Below are positions 1 through 10,684 of a stretch of 57,655 bases of DNA, piece after piece; positions within the stretch are counted from its first letter, which is position 1, and every line of letters starts with the position of its first letter. The notes beneath the pieces were generated by a model. It made no database searches. It worked only from the letters and a program-made list of their open reading frames with translations, and was not told where the DNA came from. This stretch comes from Ekhidna sp. (GTDB lineage Bacteria; Bacteroidota; Bacteroidia; Cytophagales; Cyclobacteriaceae): contig JACONI010000099.1 of the NCBI GenBank assembly GCA_014323825.1, positions 101,258 to 158,912 on the forward strand, written 5' to 3'. The position numbers and the translations under genes were made by a program.

Positions 1-1558
1 CAATAAAACACTTCGAGTGAGTGCTAACGCAAATATGACCGCCGACTCACGCAAGGGCAGCGTCACGGTTTCATTAGGGGAGGTGAAAAAGTCCCTTAAC
101 GTTACGCAAGCCGGTGCGCCTGAAGACAATACGGAACAAAACACGGTAAACACCGCACCGAACATTGCCGATCAAACCTTCTCCGTGCCCGAAAATGCGA
201 TGAACGGAACCGAAGTCGGAACCGTGCTGGCTAGTGATGCCGAAACGAATAACCTCATGTTTGCCATCACTTCGGGAAATACCGGTGATGTGTTTGATAT
301 AAATCAAACTACCGGAGCTATTACAACAGCAGGGGCGCTGGACTTTGAGATTACGCAAAGCTATACACTCAAGGTAAGCGTCTCCGATGGAAGCCTCTCG
401 GCTACGGCTGACATAATTATCAATGTCACGGATGTGGAGGAGATCACTGAACCGGTAAACACTGCACCCACCATTACCGATCAGACCTTCTCCGTACCCG
501 AAGATGCGGTGAACGGTACTGAAGTCGGAACCGTGCAGGCGAGTGATGCCGAAACGAATAACCTCATGTTTGCCATCACTGCGGGAAATACAGGCAATGC
601 TTTTGCCATAGGTGAAGGCACAGGGGCTATTACCACGGCAGGAACTCTTGACTTTGAGAATACGCAAAGCTATACACTCAAGGTAAGCGTCTCCGATGGG
701 GAACTCTCGGCTACAGCAGATATAACTGTCAATGTTACCGATGTGGATGAAACGGCAGCGACGCGCCAGGCAATTGCTAACGACATTGAGACGCTAAAAG
801 GTAAGCAAGATGGCCACCTACGGACTACGAACATTGCAGATGCGCAAATGAAAATTGCGGCCCTAAAAATGGAAAGTCTGGCCACGGCAGCCACCTATAA
901 AGCGGCAATAGATGCGATTGCGGCAGTTACGGCATTGGATGGAGCGGCAGTTACGGCACTACAGGGTGAGATTGACGCTATCTCTGCAAAAATTACCGCT
1001 TTGGAAAATGCCGGCAACGCCCCGGCGGGCACGATTCCCCCTCTCAAAACGTCTTTGGAGGCCCGGAAAACGGCACAGAAAGTGCTTTCCAACGGTGCCT
1101 CGGGCTTAACGACCGAACTGCGCAAAATTACTGTCTCCGAAGAAACTAAAACTATGGCACTCCTAACGGAGCTTAACAAATCACTTCCGGATTGGGATAT
1201 CGTCCTCATGCTGATAAACGAGGGCGCTGACGTAAATGCCAGAAATAGGGATAGAAATACGGCTTTATCGTATATGGCGACTATAGGCGGGGATAATGCG
1301 ACTAGCGTCGTCAACAGTTTAATAGACGCAGGAGCTAATGTGAACATTCGAGTTAATGGTCAAAATACGGCTTTAATAATTGCGGCCGTTTTTAGCCGTA
1401 CAGCTATCGTAAAAGTTTTATTAGCTGTTGATGGTATTAAGGTGAATGCTATAGGTAATAGCAACCTTACAGCACTAGATGTGGCAGCTAACGAAGCTAT
1501 AAAAGCTGCCCTCCGCAAGGCAGGTGCCAAAACGAAGGCGCAGCTCGACAGCGAATAA
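1..1558 (+). CDS. Secreted BACON-cadherin-ankyrin repeat protein, 5' end outside window
   Basis: The frame is open to the left edge (codons start at base 2), so the N terminus is missing; the GTG at 17 is probably internal. The first residues look like the end of a BACON-type domain (RKGSVTV ... NVTQAG). Two closely similar cadherin-like repeats of about 95 residues follow, at about 150-440 and 460-745, each with the DxETNNLMFAIT and LDFE.TQSYTLKVSVSDG signatures. Next is an alanine-rich, probably helical stretch (about 750-1150), then three or four ankyrin-like repeats (NEGADVNARN, DAGANVNIR, TALDVAANEA) up to the stop. There is no T9SS tail or membrane anchor at the C terminus. Extracellular or surface binding is inferred from the domains; the ligand is unknown. 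A hairpin terminator follows directly. Confidence 0.75.
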   Translation, partial: NKTLRVSANANMTADSRKGSVTVSLGEVKKSLNVTQAGAPEDNTEQNTVNTAPNIADQTFSVPENAMNGTEVGTVLASDAETNNLMFAITSGNTGDVFDINQTTGAITTAGALDFEITQSYTLKVSVSDGSLSATADIIINVTDVEEITEPVNTAPTITDQTFSVPEDAVNGTEVGTVQASDAETNNLMFAITAGNTGNAFAIGEGTGAITTAGTLDFENTQSYTLKVSVSDGELSATADITVNVTDVDETAATRQAIANDIETLKGKQDGHLRTTNIADAQMKIAALKMESLATAATYKAAIDAIAAVTALDGAAVTALQGEIDAISAKITALENAGNAPAGTIPPLKTSLEARKTAQKVLSNGASGLTTELRKITVSEETKTMALLTELNKSLPDWDIVLMLINEGADVNARNRDRNTALSYMATIGGDNATSVVNSLIDAGANVNIRVNGQNTALIIAAVFSRTAIVKVLLAVDGIKVNAIGNSNLTALDVAANEAIKAALRKAGAKTKAQLDSE

Positions 1559-1559
1559 G

Positions 1560-1607
1560 CCCCAAACCTCTGTCATAAAGCCCTTGCAGGAGTGTGGGGT
1601 CTTTTTT
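1560..1607 (+). terminator. Intrinsic terminator after the BACON-cadherin-ankyrin gene
   Basis: A C-rich arm (CCCCAAACCTC) two bases after the stop codon pairs imperfectly with GGAGTGTGGGG and is followed by TCTTTTTT. Position and T-run suit rho-independent termination of the upstream gene. Confidence 0.6.
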
Positions 1608-1708
1608 GGAATAAAATATAGATTAAAATCTTCAAGGTGTTGAACACCTTGGAGGTTTAAATGACCACGGTGTTACAGAAAATTGTCAGGTAACAATGCC
1701 TAAAAAAG

Positions 1709-2503
1709 TCACACTGCAACCGCAGCTTTTATATGAGGGTGCGGATCGTAATTGATTAATTCAAAATCTTCGAATCTGAACTCAAAAATATCTTTTACCC
1801 CGGGATTGATCTTCATCGCAGGTAAATTACGAGGAGTTCTTGTAAGCTGAAGTTGAGCCTGCTCTATATGGTTTGAGTACAAATGAGCATCTCCAAATGT
1901 ATGTACAAAATCGCCCGGCTCAAGGTTACAGACCTGTGCCGACATCATCGTAAATAAAGCGTATGACGCAATATTGAATGGGACTCCCAGAAAAACATCT
2001 GCACTTCGCTGATACAGTTGACAACTCAAACGTCCATCAGCAACATAAAATTGAAAAAGGGCATGACAAGGAGGTAAAGCCATATCATCCACATCAGCAA
2101 CGTTCCACGCACTTACGATATGCCTTCTGCTATCCGGATCATTTTTGATACTATCCATTAATTTTTTAATCTGATCAATCCGATGCCCGTCTGCCGTTTT
2201 CCAACTGCGCCATTGAACGCCGTAGACCGGTCCTAAATTCCCATCTTCATCCGCCCATTCGTCCCAGATAGATACCTCATTTTCTTTCAGGTATTGAATA
2301 TTTTGGTCTCCTTTCAAAAACCAAAGTAACTCGTGAATGATGGATTTTAAATGAAGTTTTTTTGTTGTGACACACGGAAATCCTTTACTTAAATCAAACC
2401 TCATCTGATACCCGAATACACTCTTTGTTCCGGTGCCCGTCCTATCCGTCTTTTCCGTACCTTTTTCAAGGATATGCCGCACGAGACTGAGGTATTGTTG
2501 CAT
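1709..2503 (-). CDS. thyA: Thymidylate synthase
   Basis: Converts dUMP to dTMP using methylene-tetrahydrofolate. The 264-residue product has the length of E. coli ThyA, and the nucleophilic cysteine in [12 protein letters not shown] falls at residue 146, as in E. coli. RTGTGT near the N terminus, the RRHIVSAWN phosphate-binding segment and the [12 protein letters not shown] region are all present. The start at 2503 ([15 protein letters not shown]) gives the standard N terminus; the frame runs further upstream but that extension does not look like the family. The RND-like gene begins divergently about 14 bases away. No dihydrofolate reductase gene is adjacent. Confidence 0.97.
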   Translation of the reverse strand: MQQYLSLVRHILEKGTEKTDRTGTGTKSVFGYQMRFDLSKGFPCVTTKKLHLKSIIHELLWFLKGDQNIQYLKENEVSIWDEWADEDGNLGPVYGVQWRSWKTADGHRIDQIKKLMDSIKNDPDSRRHIVSAWNVADVDDMALPPCHALFQFYVADGRLSCQLYQRSADVFLGVPFNIASYALFTMMSAQVCNLEPGDFVHTFGDAHLYSNHIEQAQLQLTRTPRNLPAMKINPGVKDIFEFRFEDFELINYDPHPHIKAAVAV

Positions 2504-2516
2504 AGTATTCTTACGT

Positions 2517-4781
2517 TTGACGGTAAAATTAACAGAAAGCCTGAATTCACTTATTGATAAATATGTTGAATGGTCATTGACCAAAGCCGGCAGGGTCATA
2601 CTCACCTTTGTCTTACTCATCATGACTTTATTTTTTGGGTTGGGTTTGGCAAAACTTGAATTTGATTTTGAACTCGAAAAATTCTTTCCCAAGAATCATC
2701 CGGAGAGTTTACTTTATAAAGAACATGTAAAAGAATTTGGTTATGACAATGATTTCCTTCACATTATTTTGGAAAATGAGAGGGGTGTATTTGAGACTCG
2801 TTTTCTATCTAACGCCGTTGCTTTTGAAGCAAGTTTGGATAGCATTGAAGATGTGATTCGCGTGAACTCTCCTCTTTCCTTGCAGCATGTCATAAAATCA
2901 CCAACCGGTCTTATTACTTTTCCATTAATACATTCAAAAGATCCCGATAAACTAAAACAGGACAGCGTTCGGGTCTTCAGTAATCCCCTTTACAAATCAG
3001 CTTTTAGTAATGATGCAAAATCTTTAAGTATTTATCTTCATCACAGCCACTTCGATGATCCGGATAGAGGAAACAGACTTATTCGATCAATTAAAGAAAA
3101 CGCAGCTAAAAACGGGATTGATAAAATACGCCTGGTAGGTAAGTTAAGTGCAGCTAAAACATTCATAGAACTCATTAAGAAAGATTTCAGCAAATATTTA
3201 ACAGGCTGTTTAATGCTGAGTTATGTTTTTTTATTCATCATTTTCCGGGATTACAGAGCGGCCATACTCCCCTTTTTGATAAGCCTTCTGGCTATTTTCT
3301 GGACTTTTGGATTCATGGCATTGTTGGGAGTAAAGATCAATCTTCTAAGTTGTCTGCTTCCTCCCATTCTATTCTTTGTTTCAATGTCAGATGCCATTCA
3401 TCTGATGAGTGTATTTTCTAAAGTATCCGGTACTAATCAGCATGAGAGATTGAGAAAAGTCATCCGTATAGTTTGGACTCCCACACTGCTTACCTCATTG
3501 ACCACTTCGGCTGGCTTCCTTAGCCTGTTTTGGATAAATACAGAACCTGTTCAGGTATTAGGACTCTTCGCCGCTGTTGGAATTCTGATTGCATTTATCA
3601 TAACGTTCACTTTAGGATTACTTCTTACTCCGTCACTTAATCATGTGAAGAGAGTCAGGTTTTCAATTCCGGGCAGATTCTCCGTATTTGTTACAGGTAA
3701 TAAAAGGCAGATTCTGATTGCAATAAGTCTAATATTAGTGGTTAGTCTTCCGGGAGTATTTAAGCTAAAGGTTGATTCTTATCTACTGGGAGATTTACCG
3801 GAAAATAATGAGGTAAGGAAAAATTTTGATTTTGCCGACCGTTTCCTGGGAGGTTCCAAACCTTATGAGGTTAGAGTAGAAGTAGCAGATACGTCCTATT
3901 CAATTTGGGACAAGGAGGTAATGGATGAAATTGTTAAAATTGATAACTATCTGACCTATGAATATCCGGTTTCGAAGGTACAGTCACCGGCATCTATTAT
4001 CAGGTATTTTCACATGGTGAACAATGGGGGCATCAATAAGAACTATAAATTTCCGGAAACCAAAAGAGCTTACCGGAAAGTAATTGAACTAAAAAACAGG
4101 ATAGATTCCAAAAGAATAGATAAACTTATCACGGATCGTTCTAAAACAGCTCGCTTGATCGGTTTCTTCCCGGAGCTGGGTTCTCATGAAACCGGCAGGA
4201 GAAATGAGAAGCTAAGGGCCTACCTTGACAAGCACTTGAATACAAGCCTGATAAGGTATCGGATAACAGGAACAACTTATTTGATAGATAAGAGTCATGA
4301 GTGCTTATCAAAGAACTTAATATTTGGAATCCTTACAGCCATTTTGGTAATAGGGTCAATACTTGGACTTTACTTCGGGTCTTTTAAACTATTCGCTCTC
4401 AGTTTAATACCCAATCTTATTCCTCTGATTGTTATTGCCGGAATCATTGGGTGGTTTAACGTTTCATTGAATATGACAACAGCGATCATCTTCACGGTTG
4501 TCTTCGGAATTGCCGTTGATGATACCATTCACATGCTTAGTCACTATCTGAGAAACGAAGGATCTCATAAAGAAAGGCTAGATCAAACTTTCCACCATGC
4601 CGGAGGAGCATTATTAATCACTTCAATGGTAGTCAGCCTGGGATTCTTACTTTTCTTATTCTCCAGCTTTGGGGCTGCCTTTTACCTGGGACTTTTCATA
4701 ACCCTGTCACTCATCATAGCCCTTTTGGCCGACTTACTGGTACTGCCCGTTTTGATGGGATATGTAAGAAACGTGAGTTAG
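2517..4781 (+). CDS. RND/MMPL-family transporter (patched-like)
   Basis: A large inner-membrane protein of about 754 residues with the duplicated RND layout: one N-terminal membrane helix, a periplasmic loop, a helix cluster (about 3200-3640), a second helix (about 3705-3770), a second loop, and a final helix cluster (about 4315-4770). The signatures are [14 protein letters not shown] in the first half and [16 protein letters not shown] in the second; the acidic residues match the proton-relay positions of the superfamily. Substrate is unknown; relatives export lipids or hydrophobic compounds. The frame is open into thyA on the other strand. I chose the TTG at 2517, just before [11 protein letters not shown], because no ATG lies between it and the first membrane helix. 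No periplasmic adaptor or outer-membrane partner gene is adjacent. Confidence 0.85.
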   Translation: MTVKLTESLNSLIDKYVEWSLTKAGRVILTFVLLIMTLFFGLGLAKLEFDFELEKFFPKNHPESLLYKEHVKEFGYDNDFLHIILENERGVFETRFLSNAVAFEASLDSIEDVIRVNSPLSLQHVIKSPTGLITFPLIHSKDPDKLKQDSVRVFSNPLYKSAFSNDAKSLSIYLHHSHFDDPDRGNRLIRSIKENAAKNGIDKIRLVGKLSAAKTFIELIKKDFSKYLTGCLMLSYVFLFIIFRDYRAAILPFLISLLAIFWTFGFMALLGVKINLLSCLLPPILFFVSMSDAIHLMSVFSKVSGTNQHERLRKVIRIVWTPTLLTSLTTSAGFLSLFWINTEPVQVLGLFAAVGILIAFIITFTLGLLLTPSLNHVKRVRFSIPGRFSVFVTGNKRQILIAISLILVVSLPGVFKLKVDSYLLGDLPENNEVRKNFDFADRFLGGSKPYEVRVEVADTSYSIWDKEVMDEIVKIDNYLTYEYPVSKVQSPASIIRYFHMVNNGGINKNYKFPETKRAYRKVIELKNRIDSKRIDKLITDRSKTARLIGFFPELGSHETGRRNEKLRAYLDKHLNTSLIRYRITGTTYLIDKSHECLSKNLIFGILTAILVIGSILGLYFGSFKLFALSLIPNLIPLIVIAGIIGWFNVSLNMTTAIIFTVVFGIAVDDTIHMLSHYLRNEGSHKERLDQTFHHAGGALLITSMVVSLGFLLFLFSSFGAAFYLGLFITLSLIIALLADLLVLPVLMGYVRNVS

Positions 4782-4828
4782 GTGTAAGCAAGTGTAATTT
4801 TTTTATGAAGAATATAATTATATCAGAC

Positions 4829-5404
4829 TCACGTTAAGATAAGGCGAATGTATTTTCCGATAATATCGAATTCTATGTTTACGATGTCTCCCGTTCTCAG
4901 CCTGTTAAAATTGGTGTGTTTAAATGTATAAGGAATTATCGCAACAGAAAAATGTGCTTCATCCACCTCAAAGCAGGTCAGGCTCGTACCATTAATACAA
5001 ATACTCCCCTTTTCCACTAACAGACCTTTTTTCCGGAGATGAAACCTAAAAATCCAACTTCCGTTTTCATCTTTAACAGATGCTACTGTCGCTGTGGTAT
5101 CCACATGCCCCTGTACTATATGACCATCAAAACGTCCATCCGCCTTCATACAACGCTCTAAGTTGACCGCCTCTCCTTGAACCAATTTGCCAATATTAGA
5201 CTTTTTTAATGTTTCATCAATCGCTGTAACCCAATGAGTGCCGTTTTCCAACCCGGTGACAGTCAGGCAAACCCCATTATGAGAAACACTTTGATCAATT
5301 TTTAACTCCTCTGAAATAGGAGATGATACCTGAAAGTGGACATTACTGCCTTTCTTTTCTATTGTCTCTACTTTTCCTAAGGATTCTATTATTCCTGTAA
5401 ACAC
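4829..5404 (-). CDS. ribE: Riboflavin synthase, alpha subunit
   Basis: Catalyses dismutation of two 6,7-dimethyl-8-ribityllumazine molecules to riboflavin, the last step of riboflavin synthesis. The 191-residue protein begins with the canonical MFTGIIESLGKV and has two lumazine-binding repeats, the second starting near GRFDGHIVQGHVD. SICINGTSLTC and the FKHTN..RLRTGD.VNIE segment are typical. Length is slightly under the usual 200-220. It is transcribed away from pcm, with only 32 bases between the two starts, so their promoters must overlap. Confidence 0.95.
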   Translation of the reverse strand: MFTGIIESLGKVETIEKKGSNVHFQVSSPISEELKIDQSVSHNGVCLTVTGLENGTHWVTAIDETLKKSNIGKLVQGEAVNLERCMKADGRFDGHIVQGHVDTTATVASVKDENGSWIFRFHLRKKGLLVEKGSICINGTSLTCFEVDEAHFSVAIIPYTFKHTNFNRLRTGDIVNIEFDIIGKYIRLILT

Positions 5405-5436
5405 GTTATTTAACTTTATATTTCAAAATAAATCAA

Positions 5437-6096
5437 TTGAAAGATACCTACAAGCATAAAGGATTACGCAGACAACTGGTAAAAGAAATCATTAGCAAAG
5501 GCATCACCGATGAGAAAGTACTCACTGCAATAGGTAAAATACCCCGTCATTTTTTCTTCGAACACATATTTGATATTCATGCCTATGAAGACAAAGCCTT
5601 CCCGATTGAAGCCGGACAAACCATTAGTCAGCCTTTTACAGTGGCATTCCAATCCGAGAAACTAAATGTAAAACCGGGTCAGAAAGTTCTGGAGATTGGG
5701 ACGGGATCCGGCTACCAGGCTTGTGTACTTATTGAGCTTGGTTCCGAAGTTTATACCGTTGAGTATCAAAAGAAGTTATACCAAAAAGCTATTCGTTTTC
5801 TACCGGCAATAGGCTATCAGCCACACATGTATCATGGCGATGGATCCAAAGGGTTACCTCAATTTGCACCTTACGACCGGATAATAGTTACTGCAGGATC
5901 ACCGGGCATACCTGAAGAACTCATTCAACAACTGAAGGTCGGGGGAGTCCTGGTCATTCCTGTAGGAGATGAAGAATTACAATCCATGTTAGTTATAGAG
6001 AAGGTATCGGAGAATAAAGTAAAAAGGAAAGCATATGACCACTTCAGCTTTGTACCTTTGCTTGGTGAAAAAGGGCGATCAGCAAACACAGATTGA
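5437..6096 (+). CDS. pcm: Protein-L-isoaspartate O-methyltransferase
   Basis: Repairs isoaspartyl residues in aged proteins using S-adenosylmethionine. The 219-residue product has the family core: QTISQPFTVAFQ (residues 61-72), where the conserved Thr/Ser and substrate-binding region lie, and the SAM-binding LEIGTGSGYQA (85-95), followed by DRIIVTAGSP and GGVLVIPVGD. No ATG precedes the conserved DTYKHKGLR segment, so translation most likely starts at the TTG at 5437. The gene is divergent from ribE, and the thioesterase gene follows on the same strand. Confidence 0.93.
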   Translation: MKDTYKHKGLRRQLVKEIISKGITDEKVLTAIGKIPRHFFFEHIFDIHAYEDKAFPIEAGQTISQPFTVAFQSEKLNVKPGQKVLEIGTGSGYQACVLIELGSEVYTVEYQKKLYQKAIRFLPAIGYQPHMYHGDGSKGLPQFAPYDRIIVTAGSPGIPEELIQQLKVGGVLVIPVGDEELQSMLVIEKVSENKVKRKAYDHFSFVPLLGEKGRSANTD

Positions 6097-6124
6097 TCTA
6101 AATAAATGGCTAAATACAAACGTT

Positions 6125-6643
6125 ATGAAAGTAAAAAAATGCAATGAGTCGTATGTTACAATGACTGAGTTGGTACTTCCAAATGATACCAATGGCTTGA
6201 ATAATTTAATGGGCGGGCGATTAATGCATTTTATGGATATTGCGGGAGCTATTGCGGCTCAGAAGCATTCGAATAGAATCGTAGTGACAGCTTCTGTTGA
6301 TAATATCTCATTTTCCGAACCTATCCGAATAGGAAATACTGTAACGATCACTGCATTTGTAACCCGGGCATTCAGCTCCTCGATGGAAGTTTATCTTGAA
6401 GTAACCGCAGAAGATATCCCTGTAAATAAGAAAGTAAAATCCAACAGAGCATTTTTCACCTTTGTTGCAGTAGACCAATCCGGAAGCCCAATTGAAGTCC
6501 CCAGCGCAGCGCCGGAGACGGAGTTGGAAAAAGAACTTTACGAAGGTGCACTAAGAAGAAGGCAGCTCCGCCTCGTTTTAGGCAATCGAATGAAACCCAG
6601 TGAAGCAAAAGAATTACGATCCATTTTTGAATCGGAGGACTAA
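6125..6643 (+). CDS. Acyl-CoA thioesterase, hotdog fold
   Basis: A 172-residue single-hotdog protein of the YciA/BFIT type, hydrolysing acyl-CoA to free acid and CoA in the cytoplasm. Family features are GGRLMHFMDIAGAIAA, in which the Asp is the usual catalytic residue, and VVTASVDNISFSEPIRIGN. I placed the start at the ATG at 6125 because it directly precedes the conserved MTELVLPND segment; an earlier ATG at 6035 overlaps pcm and adds an unrelated extension. The acyl substrate cannot be read from the sequence. Confidence 0.85.
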   Translation: MKVKKCNESYVTMTELVLPNDTNGLNNLMGGRLMHFMDIAGAIAAQKHSNRIVVTASVDNISFSEPIRIGNTVTITAFVTRAFSSSMEVYLEVTAEDIPVNKKVKSNRAFFTFVAVDQSGSPIEVPSAAPETELEKELYEGALRRRQLRLVLGNRMKPSEAKELRSIFESED

Positions 6644-6646
6644 GTC

Positions 6647-7138
6647 ATGATGAATAAAACGCATCTTCATCTTCTTATCAACGAAGAGATTTATCGGATC
6701 AACCGAGAGCAAAACGGTGGCATTCCCCCAAAAGATGCGATAGTCGAACATAAAACCGAAGACGCACAGATTTCCTCTAAAGAACAGCAGAATGGTCACT
6801 TAGAGGAAGTTGCGGAGATAAGAAATAAGAAACCTGAAGAGCATGTTATCCCGCTAGCCATCTTTCATGATTCCTCATCGGAGCCGGATCTTCAACTGCT
6901 TCAAAAAATTATTGACGCGTGCAAACTGGAAAAAGAGACTTACACTATTTTCGGAAGTGGCTTCAATAAAGAGTTAAAATTTGACAAAGCACTTGTCTTC
7001 GTTGCAAAATCCAAAACTTTTTATGAGCCGATACCCTACCGGGAAGGTCAAATCTTATGTTCCAAGCCATTGGGTCAAATCTCAAATGATCAACAGGAAA
7101 AGGCAAAGTTGTGGGGAGCGTTGCAAAAGTTTATTTAA
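6647..7138 (+). CDS. Uncharacterised 163-residue protein, possibly HolD (DNA pol III psi)-like
   Basis: This gene starts 3 bases after the thioesterase stop, so the two are probably co-transcribed. It has no signal peptide or membrane helix. The order of elements is a short N-terminal segment (THLHLLINEEIYRI), a polar charged linker (residues about 20-65), and a compact alpha/beta C-terminal part (about 66-163) with IPLAIFHD and a final EKAKLWGALQKFI. The C-terminal pattern, a proline-containing stretch and then an Ala-rich helix with LW, resembles the end of bacterial HolD proteins, the psi subunit of the DNA polymerase III clamp loader. This is weak family-level resemblance by eye, not a firm assignment. 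Confidence 0.6.
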   Translation: MMNKTHLHLLINEEIYRINREQNGGIPPKDAIVEHKTEDAQISSKEQQNGHLEEVAEIRNKKPEEHVIPLAIFHDSSSEPDLQLLQKIIDACKLEKETYTIFGSGFNKELKFDKALVFVAKSKTFYEPIPYREGQILCSKPLGQISNDQQEKAKLWGALQKFI

Positions 7139-7192
7139 TCCGTTGTGCAATATCAACCTGTGTCGTCGCAGGAAAATGTGATTTAAGAGGAG

Positions 7193-7218
7193 AAAAACCC
7201 CGACAGAAATGCCGGGGC
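7193..7218 (-). terminator. Intrinsic terminator of the VCBS-cadherin gene
   Basis: On the minus strand a CCCCGGCATTTCTGTCGGGG hairpin is followed by TTTTTC, a clean rho-independent terminator 25 bases past the stop of the surface-protein gene. It could also stop transcripts arriving from the plus strand. Confidence 0.75.
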
Positions 7219-7242
7219 TGTTTATACTTTGGTGGCTCTTTG

Positions 7243-10200
7243 TTACTTCCTTATCACGATCCTGCCCACAGCCTTACGCTCCTTAACTCCTTCAATGACC
7301 ACAAAGAAGAGACCCTCATTCAAACCTGAAAGATCGTACAATCCATCCTTTGAAACAGGATAACTTCTGACCAGATGACCTGCCGTGCCGATAAGACTCA
7401 CCCCGATCAACTCATCGGAAATGCCTGTCAGTCTGAATTGGCCGGAGGCAGGGTTCGGATAGAGGACTACACCTTCGGCAGAGGGAACACCTAGCACATC
7501 ACTGGTAACCGTAACGGTAATGGTCTGTGTAACATCATTCACTCCGTCGCTTGCCTTTACTTCCACTTCATAGACATTGTCATTATCCGCACTGCCGGGG
7601 GCTTCAAAGTCGGGAGCATTTCTGAACGTCAAATCCCCGCTGCCTGCATCAACGCTGAAACTGTCTTCGTCTGCTCCACCACTGACGGAGTAGGTAAGCG
7701 TGGTGTTCGCATCCGCATCGGTGGCGGTGACAGTCAATACGGTAGTGGTTCCTTCAACCACGCTTTTCGTATTATCCGAGGTAATCACCGGTGCTTCGTT
7801 CTCATCGGTAACCGTAACGGTGATATCCTGCGGGTTGCTGGTGTTCACCCCGTCGCCGGCGGTTACTTGTACAACGTAGGTATTAGTATTATTTGCACTG
7901 CCTTTTGCTTCAAAGTCAGGAGCCGAAGTGAATGTCAAAGCACCGCTATTTTCATTAATGCTAAACTTGATCCTATCCGATCCTCCACTGAGGGAGTAGG
8001 AGAAGGTTGTGTTGGCATCCGCATCGGTCGCTAAGACGGTTAGCACTGCGGTGGTATTCTCTGCCACACTTTTTGTGTTACCGGAGGTAATCATCGGATT
8101 GTTGTCATTCGCATCGGTAACCGTAACGGTGATCGTCTGCGGACTGCTGTCTCTTGTCCCATCATTTGCCGTTACTTGTACAACGTAAGTATTGTCACCA
8201 TCCACACTGCCGGGGGCTTCAAAATCAGGAGCAGAGTTGAACGTCAAAGCACCACCGACTGCATCAATGCTGAAACTACTCCTGTCCGACCCTCCACTGA
8301 GGGAATAGCTGATCATTGCAGTCGCATCCGCATCGGTAGCGGTGACAGTTAGCACTGCGGTGGCATTCTCTGCTACGCTTTTTGCATTATTCGAGGTAAT
8401 CATCGGACTGAACTCATTTACATCGGTGACCGTAACGGTGATCATCTGCGAAACGCTGTTTTCTCCGTCGCTTGCTGTTACGGCCACAACGTAGGTATTG
8501 TCATTATTTGCACTGCCTTTTGCTTCAAAGTCGGGAGCCGAAGTGAAAGTCAAAACTCCGCTATTTTCATTAATGCTAAACTTGCCCATATCCGATCCTC
8601 CACTGAGCGAATAAGTGATTGTTTCGCTGTCTGCATCGGTGGCCGTCACGGTCAGCAGCGTAGTGCTTGTAGTGGTGCCCTCCCGGTACCGATACACTGC
8701 TTTTAGAAGTAAATATCGGCAACTGATGATTTATGTAGAGCTTGGAGACTCTTTCTGCTATGCCCATATCTCCCGTGATGAGCACATCCTCATCTCCGTC
8801 CTTATCCACATCTGAAAAAGCGATGGAACTACTAATAACCCCTGTAAAGGACGTTCCCTCTTTCTCCGTAAAATTGCCATCCCCGTTATTGACGTAGAGT
8901 TTGGCAAAACTTGATGCAGCCCTGGAATCTCCCCGATTTCCCGTAATAAGCACATCCTCATCTCCGTCTTTATCCACATCTGAAAAAGCGATGGAACTCT
9001 CATAAACATACGTGAAGGGTCCTCCTTTCCTAATAAAGTTTCCGGAACTGTTACCTTCATTTAAGTAGAGCTGGGAAAATCCTGAGGCTCCAGCCCGCGT
9101 ACCCGTGATGAGCACATCCTCATCTCCGTCTTTGTCCACATCCGAAAAGGCAACAGAACCCCTAGTAACCCCCGAAATGAACACGCGTTCTGTCTTTTTC
9201 GTAAAACCACCGGCCCCGTCATTAATATAGAGTTCGGAAATTATTTCTCTGTCGCTGTTCTGTCCCGTGATAAGCACATCCTCATTTCCGTCTTTGTCCA
9301 CATCCGCAAAGGCAATGGAACCACTAACAACCCCTGTAAAGGACGTTCCCTCTTTCTCCGTGAAGACACCCTTTTCGTCTTCTTGGTTATTGACGTTATT
9401 GATGTAGAGCTTGGAAGTATACTCCCTGCCGGAAGCAATGCCCGTAATGAGCACATCCTCATCTCCGTCTTTGTCCACATCCGCAGAGGCAATGGAACTA
9501 GCATTAACAGCCGCAAAGGGCACACCTGTCATCTTCTTCGTAAAATCACCATCCCCGTCATTAATGTAGAGTTCGGTAATTCTTGTATCAATAGTATTCC
9601 GTCCCGTGATAAGCACATCCTCATCTCCGTCATTGTCCACATCCGAAAAGGCAACGGAACCGTCCCAAACTCCCGTAAAAGATGCTCCCATTTTTTTTTC
9701 GGCAAAGTTTCCCGAACCATCATTGATGTAGAGCTTGGAAGTATACTCCCTGCCGGAAGCAATGCCCGTAATGAGCACATCCTCATATCCGTCCTTGTCC
9801 ACATCCGAAAAAGCTACGGAACCGTCCCAAACTCCCGTAAAAGATGCTCCCATTTTTTTTTCGGCAAAGTTTCCCGAACCGTCATTGATGTAGAGCTTGG
9901 AAGTATACCCACTGCCGGAATCCACGCCCGTAATGAGCACATCCTCATCTCCGTCCTTGTCCACATCCGAAAAAGCTACGGAACTGCTGTTAATCCCCGT
10001 AAAGGACGTTCCCGTTGTCTTTTCGGCAAAGTTACCCGACCCGTCATTGAGGTAGAGCTTGGCATTACCTTTGCCACCATCATATCCCGTGATAAGCACG
10101 TCCTGATGCCCGTCTTTATTTACATCCGCAAAGGCGATGGAACCGGCATTAACCCCCGGAAAGGGCATTTCCATCTTCTCGGTAAAGCTGCTTTCCCCGT

Positions 10201-10609
10201 CATTGAGGTAGAGTTTGGCAATTCTTTTGCTGCCTGTCCATCCCGTGATGAGCACATCCTGATGCCCGTCCTTATTCACATCCGCAAAGGCGATGGAACT
10301 ATTATAAACCTCCGCAAAGGGCGTTGCCCTTTCGACAAAGTTTCCCGACCCGTCATTGAGGTAGAGCTTGGCAATGCTTTCGCTGCCGCCAAGCCATCCC
10401 GTGATGAGCACGTCGGGATGCCCGTCTTTATTCACATCCGCAAAAGCAATGGAACTATCATCAACCCCCGCAAAGGGCGTTCCCGATTTCTCCGTGAAGG
10501 TGAACTGGGCGAAGGCCGTGCTGCAGGCCAGGCATAACACCGGGCCGGCTAAAACCTGCCTGGGGCTGCTGGAGAACTGTTTTGTTTTAGTAAATTCGGT
10601 ACTAAGCAT
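7243..10609 (-). pseudogene. VCBS/FG-GAP-cadherin surface protein with T9SS tail, split by a frameshift
   Basis: One gene in two overlapping frames. From 10609 it encodes a signal peptide (cleavage likely after STAFAQ) and eleven VCBS/FG-GAP-like repeats with the calcium-binding pattern DVDKDGDEDVLITG. Reading continues to KSSVSVP near 8690. The frame then shifts: one extra base in CCC at 8682-8684 (plus strand) separates SVSVP from EGTTTSTTLLTVTATDAD in the next frame. That frame supplies four cadherin-like repeats of about 103 residues and a type A T9SS sorting domain (VVLYPNPASGQF ... GRIVIRK). Removing one base gives a continuous protein of about 1121 residues. As read, the product stops early and lacks its secretion tail. 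Sequencing error, mutation or a switch are all possible. An IS1-family end lies about 50 bases upstream of the start. Confidence 0.85.
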
Positions 10610-10684
10610 GGCTATGTAATTTTAAAGGTTATCAAATTAGTTTCGTAAACAGTATTTGGTACTGTTCCAAAAAGTATGATTTAT

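Noticed and set aside
74..667. Minus-strand frame opposite the cadherin repeats
   Set aside because: Antisense shadow of a repetitive coding region; the plus-strand protein has recognisable domains and this one does not.
6053..6060. TACCTTTG inside the end of pcm as a promoter for the thioesterase gene
   Set aside because: It matches the -7 box but no TTTG lies at the right distance, and the site is inside coding sequence; not strong enough to annotate.
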